A stretch of 64,000 nucleotides of DNA from Ruminococcus albus AD2013 (GTDB lineage: Bacteria; Bacillota; Clostridia; Oscillospirales; Ruminococcaceae): positions 323,528-387,527 of the forward strand of contig NZ_JAGS01000005.1 of assembly GCF_000526775.1 (NCBI RefSeq), in the 5' to 3' direction. Positions 18,211 through 26,473 of the stretch are shown in pieces; within the stretch, counting starts at the first letter, position 1; every line of letters starts with the position of its first letter. Made by a program: the position numbers and the translations under genes. A model generated the notes under the pieces. The model was not told where the DNA came from, ran no database searches, and saw nothing but the letters and a program-made list of their open reading frames with translations.

Positions 18211-19146
18211 ATGAGTAACATAATTACAGATTCATTATTTAAAAATGCTATTGTATTCTTTAATGATGCGATTTATCATTTTAATCGCTGGCTTGAAAAT
18301 AAAGCATACGCTGATCAGATATTATCCATCGTAAATACACAGATGGCTCTTGAATTAGCGATGAAATATAAAATAGCCGAAACAGTAGATGTGCGCATTA
18401 TTTTTGAAGCCAAGAGTATCCACGGGCTTTCGATAGATCAAATCTATGACGCCTTCCAAAACAACAAACTAAGAATTAATGAATTTGAGCAATTAAAAAA
18501 TTATATGAAAAGCAATAAAGAATTAAGCACAACCTTTTCTAGCCATTTTGCATACATGGATAAATTTCAAAACTATAGAAATAAGCTAGTACATCAAAAT
18601 TATACTTTTACACCAAACGAGATTAATCAAATTGAAAATGACATTATACACATATTCATCTATATCATTGTAGAAATGCTTACTGACATTAGTGCGGGTG
18701 AAAAAGACATCATTATCACTGATCTCATCAATAGCACCGAGTATAAGAAGCTTCTTGCAAACTATAATTTCGCAGAAAAATTAAACGAAAAAGCAAAGTC
18801 TGATTATGGGAAACTGTATTATTGTCCAATATGCGACATTGGATTACAAACAATGTTGCCTTACAAAAGATGCTACCGTTGTGGTTTGATATATAACTCT
18901 AATTCTACGTCTGTGCATGCTTCAAATGCCGTAATGTATGTAAAATGTCATTTTTGTGGCGAAACAATGGTTGCCTTTGACGATTTGAATATTGATGACA
19001 ATCATGGATTTGCCAGAGGATTGTGTCTTAATTGTGGAAATGATACTATAATATTCAAATGTCCGAAATGCGGTGAATATTATGATACAGAAACATGCGT
19101 TTCAGAGTTTTGTACACCAGATAAATGTATTATTTTTGACACATAA
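18211..19146 (+). CDS. HEPN-like domain protein with multiple zinc ribbons
   Basis: 311 residues. The N-terminal half (about 1-170) is helical and carries R123-N-K-L-V-H128, the Rx4H motif of HEPN RNases, in a YRNKLVHQNYTF context. The C-terminal half (about 200-305) holds a run of CxxC knuckles (CPIC, CYRCG, CHFCG, CLNCG, CPKCG), enough for two or three zinc ribbons that could bind RNA or DNA. HEPN proteins often act as toxins or in phage defence (family knowledge); activity here is inferred. No adjacent nucleotidyltransferase antitoxin is seen, only the 45-residue ORF upstream. The ribosome site is weak. It lies between an IS copy and backbone genes and has an AT-rich composition, consistent with acquisition. 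Confidence 0.6.
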   Translation: MSNIITDSLFKNAIVFFNDAIYHFNRWLENKAYADQILSIVNTQMALELAMKYKIAETVDVRIIFEAKSIHGLSIDQIYDAFQNNKLRINEFEQLKNYMKSNKELSTTFSSHFAYMDKFQNYRNKLVHQNYTFTPNEINQIENDIIHIFIYIIVEMLTDISAGEKDIIITDLINSTEYKKLLANYNFAEKLNEKAKSDYGKLYYCPICDIGLQTMLPYKRCYRCGLIYNSNSTSVHASNAVMYVKCHFCGETMVAFDDLNIDDNHGFARGLCLNCGNDTIIFKCPKCGEYYDTETCVSEFCTPDKCIIFDT

Positions 19147-19541
19147 CTTAATGTATCGAAATCCGCATGTGTATGCTGTACAATTCGGCGACAAAACTAC
19201 ACATTACAATCACAAAATAGCAAAAACGGAATAAATTTATAATCAGATAATATGCCATAGAGCTTTATGCCCTATGGCATTTCTGATATGTCTTAATCAA
19301 TGGGACAGCACATAAAAACTGCAAGTCAGCCTTTTCTAATGTTATTACAAGATTTTGAATAAGCAACGCTGTTCTATCCTCTGGAAAATTTTTGCTCGTT
19401 GACCATAGAGCTGCAGATTAGGCTATACATTCACGGATAAACACACATTCTTATATAACGCAGTTCCCTATGAACTTAGCATAAGTCAAAAGGGAGCCTG
19501 TTATGTCAAACTTCGACATTGGCTTCTTCTGTAGATTGGAT
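19147..19541. other. Gene-free stretch
   Basis: About 395 bp between convergent genes. A TGCCATAGAGC/GCCCTATGGCA inverted repeat near 19253-19280 may be the HEPN gene terminator. Nothing else recognised. Confidence 0.4.
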
Positions 19542-20384
19542 TTATAGACTCGACTGTTCTTCACCGGCTTTTTTTTCCAGTATATTTTGCAGCTGTTTAT
19601 TGATCGGAGCTTCATCCGTCATCTTAGTCATAACGATCTTTTCTTCGATAACAGGTAAAAATCGCAGAAGATCACTTTTGTACTGTTCTCTGAGTTCTCC
19701 GCCCTCGGGAGAATCAAGCTTCATAAATGCTTGTTCGTAATACTCCATAAGTTTTTCAGGCTGAATCGTTCCGCCGCCGGCATACAGTGAAAGATACTGA
19801 TTCATTACTCTGTGACGGGCCAGAACTTCCGCTCTTTGAATTGGGCTGTCAAATATAAGATCCTTAAAATCAGGCTTTATAAAGGGATCATTTGTCGGGA
19901 AAACCTTTACGGTAAAGCAAGAATGATCTTTGTATTTATCAATAATGCTTTCCCAGAGCTTGACTCTCTTATCTCTTTCTTCCTGCTCAACAACGCTATG
20001 GATAGAGAGATCCCGCATGTCTTTGATATCAAGCAGAACCTTGTAATAAATAAAATTATACGTTGCAATTTGAATGTAGATCTCCTTGTTGTATGAAAAC
20101 ATATTCAGTACAACATTGAAATTATATTCTGTATCAAGTCCTTTTGCGATAGCAACAGCTATCTTTTTCTGCAAGAGCTCGGTTGCAGCATCATATATAC
20201 AGTTTATTTTATCGTTATCATGAAGTCCAACAACGCATTCATCTGTAAGCACTTGGATCTCATGAGAAAGCAGCTCTCTGTAGATCTTTTGTGCTTTATC
20301 GTATACAAGACGCTTTACCTGTTCTACTATTTTCTCAGCAGAATCAAAATCTCTGGTGTTTAGTTTGAACCCGTAAAAATTCAT
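19542..20384 (-). CDS. Unrecognised cytosolic protein, second gene of a backbone operon
   Basis: 280 residues, no signal peptide or membrane segment, mostly alpha-helical with mixed charge. The end is Lys/Glu-rich. No conserved motif is recognised. It starts 20 bp after the stop of the 382-residue zinc-ribbon gene, with AAAGAGG before the ATG, so the two form an operon from P5. Sharing the promoter class with dnaE, recD2 and ssb suggests an element-specific core function. Confidence 0.6.
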   Translation of the reverse strand: MNFYGFKLNTRDFDSAEKIVEQVKRLVYDKAQKIYRELLSHEIQVLTDECVVGLHDNDKINCIYDAATELLQKKIAVAIAKGLDTEYNFNVVLNMFSYNKEIYIQIATYNFIYYKVLLDIKDMRDLSIHSVVEQEERDKRVKLWESIIDKYKDHSCFTVKVFPTNDPFIKPDFKDLIFDSPIQRAEVLARHRVMNQYLSLYAGGGTIQPEKLMEYYEQAFMKLDSPEGGELREQYKSDLLRFLPVIEEKIVMTKMTDEAPINKQLQNILEKKAGEEQSSL

Positions 20385-20404
20385 AGTTTTGTACCTCTTT
20401 CTTT

Positions 20405-21553
20405 TTATATATTTATTCCGTCAGTGGAATCCAAAAATTTATTGACCGCTGCCTTTACGATATCGTCTTGTCTCCCATTTACATAAATACGGTCATTTGA
20501 ATTCGCGATCAAAGTCACAAGGTTATCGTTCTCAAAAACACCTATAGCAGGTGCTGTTGTACCGTTTGGCAGTATACCTGCCGACAGGTCGGTAAGTTCT
20601 TTTCCGCTGATAAGTTTTATTTTAAATTCATCGACCTGAAGAGTATCATAATCTTCCGTATATCTACTGCTATATTTACGGTATTCCAGTAATCCGTTCT
20701 TCAGGTAAAGATTATAGGATATAGTAGCAAGATGATGATTATGATAAATCGGATTGCCTTCATCGAAATTGACTGAAAACAATTCGTGTTCTTTTTTGTA
20801 AAAATCGTATTCCTCAATCATTTTTATGGCATCATCACCTTTTATTTGAACAAGTGCAGCTTCATTCAAGTACCTGCACAATGTCTGTTTATCAAAATCA
20901 GTATTTCTGATAAGACGTTTAAAATCAGATAGTGACAGGTTTGATTTGATCAAAGCGCTGCAGTATTCTATCTCAAATTGATTCAAGCAGCATTCAATGG
21001 CCGTGAAGATATTATCTCCAAGCTCTCCTTCTAGATAAACAGAGACCGTTTTCCGAAAATATGACTCCTGTGTTTTGTTGTTGAAATTCAGAAGTTTTTT
21101 ATTGTGTATCATTGTCCTGGCAGCATTTATCTCCCCCAGATCAAAAAGGCAATTATAAACTGAAGAATTCTGACAATATATAGGGTGAAGATATAATTCG
21201 GATGCAGTAAAATCCTGAATTAAATTCCTTTCGTAAGGAAGATCGGCAAGCAGAAGAATACAAACATCATCTTCACGATAAAAATACAGTTCAGGCAAAA
21301 TTTCTATCAGAGTAAGATAGTCGTTTTCGGTGTATTTCTTTTCATTTCCGTTATCATAAATTATAAGATTGGATTGGATTTCATAAAACTCTTCGGTATC
21401 ATACATCTCATCATTACAATCTATTTTTGCATAACGAACATCGTTTTCAAAAAGAGGGATTGTGTGACCGCATTTACATATTGGGAATCTATCCTCTCGG
21501 CATTCAAAACTGTTGCCGCAATTAACGCAAAATGTCTTTAATATCTTTGGCAA
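20405..21553 (-). CDS. Unrecognised protein with N-terminal zinc ribbon, first gene of a backbone operon
   Basis: 382 residues. Near the start CVNCG and CKCG form a probable zinc ribbon (residues 9-29); the rest is helical with acidic patches and no known motif. The likely start is TTG at 21553, with AAAGGAG about 9 nt upstream. The alternative ATGTCACGC next to the site is in another frame. Expressed from P5 (21591-21619) together with the 280-residue gene. Function unknown. Confidence 0.6.
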   Translation of the reverse strand: MPKILKTFCVNCGNSFECREDRFPICKCGHTIPLFENDVRYAKIDCNDEMYDTEEFYEIQSNLIIYDNGNEKKYTENDYLTLIEILPELYFYREDDVCILLLADLPYERNLIQDFTASELYLHPIYCQNSSVYNCLFDLGEINAARTMIHNKKLLNFNNKTQESYFRKTVSVYLEGELGDNIFTAIECCLNQFEIEYCSALIKSNLSLSDFKRLIRNTDFDKQTLCRYLNEAALVQIKGDDAIKMIEEYDFYKKEHELFSVNFDEGNPIYHNHHLATISYNLYLKNGLLEYRKYSSRYTEDYDTLQVDEFKIKLISGKELTDLSAGILPNGTTAPAIGVFENDNLVTLIANSNDRIYVNGRQDDIVKAAVNKFLDSTDGINI

Positions 21554-21590
21554 AGCGTGACATCTCCTTTATTACTGTATATATATAATT

Positions 21591-21619
21591 ATTATAGCAG
21601 AATATTTTCTAAAAAAGAA
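21591..21619 (-). promoter_or_regulatory. Backbone-class promoter P5
   Basis: Minus strand: TTCTTT, N7, AATATTC, TGC, TATAAT. One mismatch in the AATTTTC box; -35 T-rich only. Drives the zinc-ribbon gene operon. Confidence 0.65.
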
Positions 21620-21691
21620 AAAATCTGCTGTGTTTTTTTTAGTACTAAATTACCACTTTAAGTATATAGAAAAATTTTTTTACCAATCCTA

Positions 21692-21720
21692 TTGCAACCT
21701 AAAAAATTATATGATATAAT
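21692..21720 (+). promoter_or_regulatory. Promoter P9 of the sigma-factor operon (standard type)
   Basis: TTGCAA, 17 bp, TATAAT. The box that reads AATTTTC elsewhere is AATTATA here, while the -35 is close to TTGACA. It therefore looks like a housekeeping-sigma promoter, unlike the other backbone genes. Confidence 0.65.
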
Positions 21721-21763
21721 TTAGTTGTCGAAAGAAAGAAAAATATATCCGGAGGTGGGATTT

Positions 21764-22024
21764 TTGTTTGATGATAATATTGCTGATGCTTTAACGGTTT
21801 ATGCATTAACGCATGATCTAAAAAATAAAAACACGATAGATATTTTTAATCAGCTTGTTGTTACGACAAAAGTTAATATCCCCGGCGACCAGGTTTTGTC
21901 TGTACTTGAGTACATCGAAGCCGCGAAGAATAAAATCGAGCTATCATCATACATTCTTCTCGCGGAATTAGGCGGCATGATTCCAAGAGCGCTCGATTAT
22001 TTAAAAGTCAAAAAAGCCGAGTAG
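21764..22024 (+). CDS. Small unrecognised protein co-transcribed with the sigma factor
   Basis: 86 residues from a TTG start 6 nt after GGAGGTG. An earlier in-frame TTG at 21725 lies at the predicted transcription start and is rejected. The sequence is helical (ADALTVYALTHDLKN, VLSVLEYIEAAKNK) without a known motif. It ends 27 bp before the sigma-factor ATG. A small partner before a sigma gene could be an anti-sigma or adaptor protein, but nothing in the sequence proves it. Confidence 0.6.
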   Translation: MFDDNIADALTVYALTHDLKNKNTIDIFNQLVVTTKVNIPGDQVLSVLEYIEAAKNKIELSSYILLAELGGMIPRALDYLKVKKAE

Positions 22025-22051
22025 ACAAAGAACCATAAGGAGAGTATAATT

Positions 22052-23044
22052 ATGATCACAAGAGAAGAGATAATAGAACTTACGAACGAAGATATCGTCA
22101 GGATCTATCAGGATCTTGAATCACAATTCACTAAGCGTGAAAAGGAACTTGCAGCTACTGTGCTCATCGAAAAGAACATCGGTCTGATAACTTCGACTTT
22201 AAAGCACTTTACCACAAACAAGAGGACTAGTTGGGACGAACTTATGCAGGCCGGTCGATACGGTATATTCTATGCTGCAAAAAGATATAAATTCAATGAA
22301 GGTACTCAGTTCCATACCTTCGCTGTGTCGCAGATCAAAGCTGCAATACTCGATGAGCTTAACAAAGCAACATCTAACTCGTCGAATCACTACATGATCA
22401 ACGAAAAAAAGATAAAGATGGCCATAGCCGATATTCAGGCCATTAAAGGAGCTAATTATTATCCTAACGCTGATGAGATAAGATCCTGCATTCTGGCAAA
22501 CCGAGGTGAAGATATACCTACAACCACCATTGAAAGATGCATGGTTGGCTCTCGTCAAAACGAGGCTCAGTCTCTTGATGATGACAATTTTAATCACTCT
22601 ATTCCTGACTTGACAGCAACTTGCGAGGAGATTGTTGATCAGCAATATATGAAATCCGACGTTGAAAAGGCTCTTGACAGACTCCCTCCTGCTGAAAGAT
22701 TTGTACTTATGCATAAGCATGGATTTGTCAACGGTATAGAGTACAGCGACAGTCAGATCGCAAATCTTATGAACCAGCAAGCAATGTTCATAAAGATGAA
22801 TAAAGGTAAAAAGATCTCCAATTTCATAGTAGGTAAATATGCAAAGAACGGAGAACTCCTTATTTCCAGAGATGCTAAGCTGCAGGTTTATGGACAGAAA
22901 GTTTCTGCACTTGCAAAAGTTAAAGAGGAATGGAATATGGAAACGATATCGACAAAGGCTGCATGTGACTTCTGTGATGAGATCGGTGACAGTATCCTTC
23001 GTGACTTTTTCGATAGAAAAGAGTCAATGGATGACGTCGTATAA
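22052..23044 (+). CDS. Alternative sigma-70-family factor
   Basis: 330 residues. Residues about 45-110 match sigma region 2: NIGLITSTLKHF, then WDELMQAGRYGIFYAAKRY and GTQFHTFAVSQIKAAILDEL. A linker with an IERCMVGSRQ segment (region 3-like) follows. Region 4 begins near VEKALDRLPPAERFVLMHKHG, with a helix-turn-helix SDSQIANLMNQ (about 230-245). The C-terminal 85 residues are extra and unassigned. It lacks region 1.1, so it is not the primary sigma factor. AAGGAG precedes the ATG. The operon has a normal promoter (P9), whereas nearby replication genes share the AATTTTC-type promoter; this makes it the natural candidate to read that class (inference). Confidence 0.85.
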   Translation: MITREEIIELTNEDIVRIYQDLESQFTKREKELAATVLIEKNIGLITSTLKHFTTNKRTSWDELMQAGRYGIFYAAKRYKFNEGTQFHTFAVSQIKAAILDELNKATSNSSNHYMINEKKIKMAIADIQAIKGANYYPNADEIRSCILANRGEDIPTTTIERCMVGSRQNEAQSLDDDNFNHSIPDLTATCEEIVDQQYMKSDVEKALDRLPPAERFVLMHKHGFVNGIEYSDSQIANLMNQQAMFIKMNKGKKISNFIVGKYAKNGELLISRDAKLQVYGQKVSALAKVKEEWNMETISTKAACDFCDEIGDSILRDFFDRKESMDDVV

Positions 23045-23060
23045 ATCAAAACCCGTAACA

Positions 23061-23118
23061 AAGGGGCTGTTGTAGCCCCAACAAAGAAAAAGAGCCTGAC
23101 TGAATGTCAAGCTCTTTT
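23061..23118 (+). repeat. IS1182-like left end / terminator of the sigma operon
   Basis: GGGGCTGTTGTAGCCCC followed by AACAAAGAAAAAGA matches the left end of the intact IS at 16.15 kb. A following AGAGC...GCTC hairpin with seven T (about 23091-23118) should stop transcription from the sigma gene. Confidence 0.7.
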
Positions 23119-23147
23119 TTTGGTGGAATAATATAATTAAAAAAACA

Positions 23148-23342
23148 TTAAACCATATTCATGACATAACGTGCTGCAAAAAATACTAATAACAGCATTA
23201 TTATGAATCCTATTAGTACAAGTATGGAACTAAGAACCGGACGAGTAGAGAACTTTTCTTTTATGTCTTTACGCTTGATAACTGTACTTGTAGTAATTAT
23301 TATTACAGCAATTGGCGGCATTATTGATTTCAAAATGTCCAT
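23148..23342 (-). CDS. Small two-helix membrane protein inside a split IS1182 copy
   Basis: 64 residues with two hydrophobic segments (about 5-20 and 38-60) separated by a basic loop RKDIKEKFSTR. AAAGG precedes the ATG. It lies between the left-end repeat (23061-23118) and the transposase start fragment (23416), where the intact IS has only about 70 bp, so it seems to be a passenger or an insertion into the IS leader. Function unknown. Confidence 0.5.
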   Translation of the reverse strand: MDILKSIMPPIAVIIITTSTVIKRKDIKEKFSTRPVLSSILVLIGFIIMLLLVFFAARYVMNMV

Positions 23343-23415
23343 ATATTTTACCTTTCTTTTACTGAGGATCTACACCGTATGAAACTGGTGTCAACTAAAG
23401 GATCGTACCACAAAA

Positions 23416-23556
23416 ATGAGAAATTGTCAAGTGCGTCTTAACATGAATTATGAGATCTACATCGAAGAAAGCTCACCTGTCAGAGTATTGAGCAATGTTA
23501 TAGATGAGATCTATCAAAAAGAAGAATACACGATAGTAAGCAAGTGGAATGGCACC
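23416..23556 (+). pseudogene. IS1182 transposase, N-terminal fragment
   Basis: The first 47 codons are essentially identical to the intact transposase at 16281 and stop matching at ACC ATT after KWNG. The rest of the element is deleted. The upstream 20 bp also match the intact IS. It lies against the 3' end of the tandem phosphatase gene. Confidence 0.85.
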
Positions 23557-23643
23557 ATTATTATAAAGCACCGATACACGATCTTAGGGAATGTCCGTAT
23601 TAGTATGAAAATACCCACAACAGCATTTGAGATATATCATAAT

Positions 23644-24576
23644 TCACCTTGGATCGATCTTTTCCAACGCCTCAAACAGCTTATTGAACACCAGCTGATT
23701 AGGGAACCGCGCATAATCCGCAAACACTGTTATGCCAGTATGATAGAAATGTTCCAGAATAGCCGCAGCACAGCCTGCGCTTCGGCTTTGACCATATTCG
23801 CACTGGCAGACGATATCACGCCCGCAATCAAAGGCTTTTTTGACAAACGCCGCCATGTCATCGGCTTCGGAAAAATAGCTCTCAAAAGTATACCCCTTAT
23901 CGCCAAGCACATCGATATCCAGATCGTCAAGTTCGCTGTAAAACACCATATCACATACAGCGCTGTAATCGAGATGGCTGTAATTCTTGTTGATGTGCTT
24001 AATGGCAGGATCGTAAAAACTTATCACTGCGGTATTGGTCGGGAACCGCTTTTCTGCAATCATTTTCTCGGCTTGTTCACGGGAATAGATATATACTTTC
24101 ATCTGAGCTTTATTTCCTTTCAGTTCTCGTTTCTTTTGAATCAGCGCCTGTAAAACTTCGGCGAATATCATCTGGTTCGGAAAATATTTGCTGTCCTCAA
24201 ATATGGTTTTGCCTGAAGAATAAAAATGCTCCAGTATCGCAGCGGCACAGCCTGCGCTTCTGCTTTGCCCGAAATCGCACTGGCAGATAATGTTTTTATC
24301 CTGATCAAATGCGGCATAGATAAAGTCTGCAAGTTCGGAAATATCTTCTACCAGCCTGACTTCAGCGGGTGACATATTTTCAAAACTATCCCAATCGATA
24401 TCGGGGGCTTCAACATAGAAAACTTCTGCATTTATGCGGCTGAAATCTACACGGCTGTAACCATCGGGTGCATATTCCTGAGGGTCGTAAAAGCTTATAA
24501 CATCGCTGTTTTCGGGAAATCTGCCCTCAGTGATAAGGTCTTCTGCCTGACGTCTGGAAAGTATAGTCACGTTCAT
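23644..24576 (-). CDS. Tandem dual-specificity-phosphatase-like protein
   Basis: 310 residues made of two homologous halves (1-153 and 159-310) joined by a short linker. Each has the phosphatase signature C-x5-R followed by S: C100-DFGQS-R106-S and C259-EYGQS-R265-S, then AGCAAAILEHF. Each half begins with a SRxQAE...FP...VISFYDP block. The residue before Cys is Gln rather than the usual His. An internal gene duplication is clear. Substrate unknown; cytosolic. AGGAGG lies before the ATG. Confidence 0.7.
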   Translation of the reverse strand: MNVTILSRRQAEDLITEGRFPENSDVISFYDPQEYAPDGYSRVDFSRINAEVFYVEAPDIDWDSFENMSPAEVRLVEDISELADFIYAAFDQDKNIICQCDFGQSRSAGCAAAILEHFYSSGKTIFEDSKYFPNQMIFAEVLQALIQKKRELKGNKAQMKVYIYSREQAEKMIAEKRFPTNTAVISFYDPAIKHINKNYSHLDYSAVCDMVFYSELDDLDIDVLGDKGYTFESYFSEADDMAAFVKKAFDCGRDIVCQCEYGQSRSAGCAAAILEHFYHTGITVFADYARFPNQLVFNKLFEALEKIDPR

Positions 24577-24591
24577 AATATCCTCCTCATT

Positions 24592-24921
24592 TCACCTGTC
24601 GAGACAGCACATATAATGTTTGCTCTGGTCGTATCTGATAACGGCATCGCCCGATATCTCAAAGGCTGACTTTATCACGGTAAGACGATCTTCGCCGATA
24701 TGCACGCTCATATAGATCACAGCTTTGCCTTTGTTTGAAATGTCAACTCTGCCCCGCGGGTAATAGTCAAAAAGCTTTCTACAGCCCTTGGGTCGGATTA
24801 TTTCCCACAGTTTTTGATGATTGTAAGTGTCCCCCGACTTTGCTGTGCCCTCGGGGTATTTTCCGTCAAAGGGGAAAGTCAGCAGTTCGCCGTTTATCAG
24901 CCAGAACACTCCTTTTTTCAA
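24592..24921 (-). CDS. Unrecognised 109-residue protein
   Basis: Starts with TTG at 24921, three bases after the stop of the esterase-like gene, with GAGGTG upstream, so probably translationally coupled to it. Sequence has a WLINGELLTFPFDG start and a Tyr-rich middle; no family recognised. The next gene down is the tandem phosphatase, 15 bp away, so these three genes appear to be one operon. Confidence 0.55.
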   Translation of the reverse strand: MKKGVFWLINGELLTFPFDGKYPEGTAKSGDTYNHQKLWEIIRPKGCRKLFDYYPRGRVDISNKGKAVIYMSVHIGEDRLTVIKSAFEISGDAVIRYDQSKHYMCCLDR

Positions 24922-24923
24922 GG

Positions 24924-25421
24924 TTATTTGATCACCTCACTGAAATATTCAATCAGAGGAAGCGTAGCACCCGAATGTTTGCCGCCCTCGATGATGCGAA
25001 AACGGGGATTATCCAGAAGATCTTTTGTAAATTCGTGATCTCCCAGCACCTCATCCTGCGAACCTACGATACAGCTGACGTTCTCGCTTCTGATCTTGGA
25101 AAGCTCACCAAACAGCGCTATCAGGGACTTGATATGCTCGGGAAAGGTCAGAAAAGGCATGAGGAACGGGTTCACCGTTATCACGGGGCGATCAAGTTCC
25201 GCAGACAGCACAGCTGCATAAAACCCACCCATACTTGTGCCGACAATGATATCGGGCTGCTCGTCATCGGCGAGCCTGCTAAGCCTGCCCATGATATCGT
25301 CGGGCGACTCGTTTTCATAGTCAAAAGCGGGTGAGATGATCTCGTGACCAAGTTTTGCAAGCGCCTTATAAGCGCTGTTCTCGGGGCTTCCGTTGTAGCC
25401 GTGGATATTAAGTATACGCAT
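24924..25421 (-). CDS. YqiA-like small alpha/beta-hydrolase (esterase)
   Basis: 165 residues. It opens with a beta-strand plus oxyanion loop, RILNIHGYNGSPENSAYKAL. The nucleophile elbow is G-T-S63-M-G-G, and a late His lies in GGKHSGAT. This is the compact UPF0227/YqiA arrangement of a serine hydrolase. The true start is the ATG at 25421 with AAAGGAGC upstream; an open frame to 25571 runs across the terminator and promoter. First gene of a three-gene operon. A hairpin with a T-run stands between promoter and ribosome site (see 25438-25485). Confidence 0.75.
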   Translation of the reverse strand: MRILNIHGYNGSPENSAYKALAKLGHEIISPAFDYENESPDDIMGRLSRLADDEQPDIIVGTSMGGFYAAVLSAELDRPVITVNPFLMPFLTFPEHIKSLIALFGELSKIRSENVSCIVGSQDEVLGDHEFTKDLLDNPRFRIIEGGKHSGATLPLIEYFSEVIK

Positions 25422-25437
25422 GATTTTTGCTCCTTTC

Positions 25438-25485
25438 GGGTAAAAAAATACCGAAGCATTTTCGGCTTCGGTATATATTATAGCA
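25438..25485 (-). promoter_or_regulatory. Promoter with attenuator-like leader hairpin (esterase operon)
   Basis: Minus strand: TATAAT directly followed by TACCGAAGC-loop-GCTTCGGTA, seven T, then GAAAGGAGC and the start codon. An intrinsic-terminator shape between -10 and gene suggests attenuation. A near copy stands before the LRR gene at about 28.1 kb. Confidence 0.55.
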
Positions 25486-25530
25486 TATGGGATGGGGATA
25501 AAAACGGATATGTATAAAAGGGTGAAAAAA

Positions 25531-25556
25531 TATCCCCGACGGTGTGGGTCGGGGAT
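25531..25556 (-). terminator. Terminator of the 270-residue gene
   Basis: TATCCCCGAC / GTCGGGGATA perfect stem with a short loop and six T after it on the minus strand. Confidence 0.85.
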
Positions 25557-25570
25557 AAAGTGATTATTCA

Positions 25571-26383
25571 TTAGATTTTTTTCTTTAATTCTGAGATAAA
25601 CTCTTCTAAGCTACCTTCCCATTTTATATTTCTATTACCATAAAAATCACCACTGCCAATTAACCAAAGTATTCTATCAATCTTAAAAGCCGATGCTGTT
25701 TTATCATACTTCTTTGAATCTTCGGCTATAGCTACTAATGTTTTAAAAACAGCATTATCTGATTTACCACAAAGCCCAAGTGAAGATAAGCAATTCCTAA
25801 TCTGAATATCTGGTTTACAAAAATCTAGCATACCAATATCTTTTAGCCAATTAGCAGAAAGAGCAAACCCCCAACCCGTTTTTGTTTTAATGATATGCGA
25901 TTTGGCAGAGATTTCTTTTATCAGTTTAATCTTTTCTTCTGGAGTTTTAAATTGATCGAAATATTTATACATTTCTTTAGCATCTTTGAACTGATTAAGA
26001 TACTGTGCCATTCCACAAATACAATTAGCATAGCTAAGCCAGACATCTTTGGTAAATTGTCTATCATCTAAAGAAATATTTTCTATAAAAGCCGAATAAA
26101 GCTTGTGTGGATCACCTTTGAATGTATTGATAACATAGGATAATTTATAATTACCAACAACCTTTTCAATATCGTTCCAACGTTCTTTATATTTTATATT
26201 TCGAGCTTTTGGTTTGTGCCAATCTTCAGCAGAAGATATAACAACACCGAACGCTTCGTTTAATTCCTTTTTCCTAGGATTTACAAAGTATTCTTCAAGT
26301 ACACTTTCTGTTAATCCTATTGCATGTTGATACAAATAATTGGTTGCTTCCATATAAATAGTATAGCTTCTCCTATCATTCAT
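25571..26383 (-). CDS. Unrecognised 270-residue protein
   Basis: Start ATG at 26383 with GGAGAG 8 nt upstream (an in-frame TTG at 26398 overlaps that site). Helical and basic with scattered aromatic residues; the C-terminal FKIDRILWLIGSGDFYGNR is distinctive. The all-helical pattern and a KAR-K start loosely recall HhH DNA glycosylases, but no catalytic Lys/Asp pair can be assigned. Monocistronic with a strong terminator. Confidence 0.55.
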   Translation of the reverse strand: MNDRRSYTIYMEATNYLYQHAIGLTESVLEEYFVNPRKKELNEAFGVVISSAEDWHKPKARNIKYKERWNDIEKVVGNYKLSYVINTFKGDPHKLYSAFIENISLDDRQFTKDVWLSYANCICGMAQYLNQFKDAKEMYKYFDQFKTPEEKIKLIKEISAKSHIIKTKTGWGFALSANWLKDIGMLDFCKPDIQIRNCLSSLGLCGKSDNAVFKTLVAIAEDSKKYDKTASAFKIDRILWLIGSGDFYGNRNIKWEGSLEEFISELKKKI

Positions 26384-26473
26384 AAAACAGCTCTCCAATC
26401 AATACAACAAATTCCAGCCTCATTTCTGTACTTTCACTATAATATCTCTTTTTGTAAATACTGTATTGCTCAT

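Noticed and set aside
23416..24153. 245-residue ORF starting as a transposase
   Set aside because: Only the first 47 codons are transposase; the rest is the shadow of the tandem phosphatase gene on the other strand.
24735..25334. 199-residue plus-strand ORF
   Set aside because: Antisense to the esterase and 109-residue genes, without ribosome site or recognised domain.
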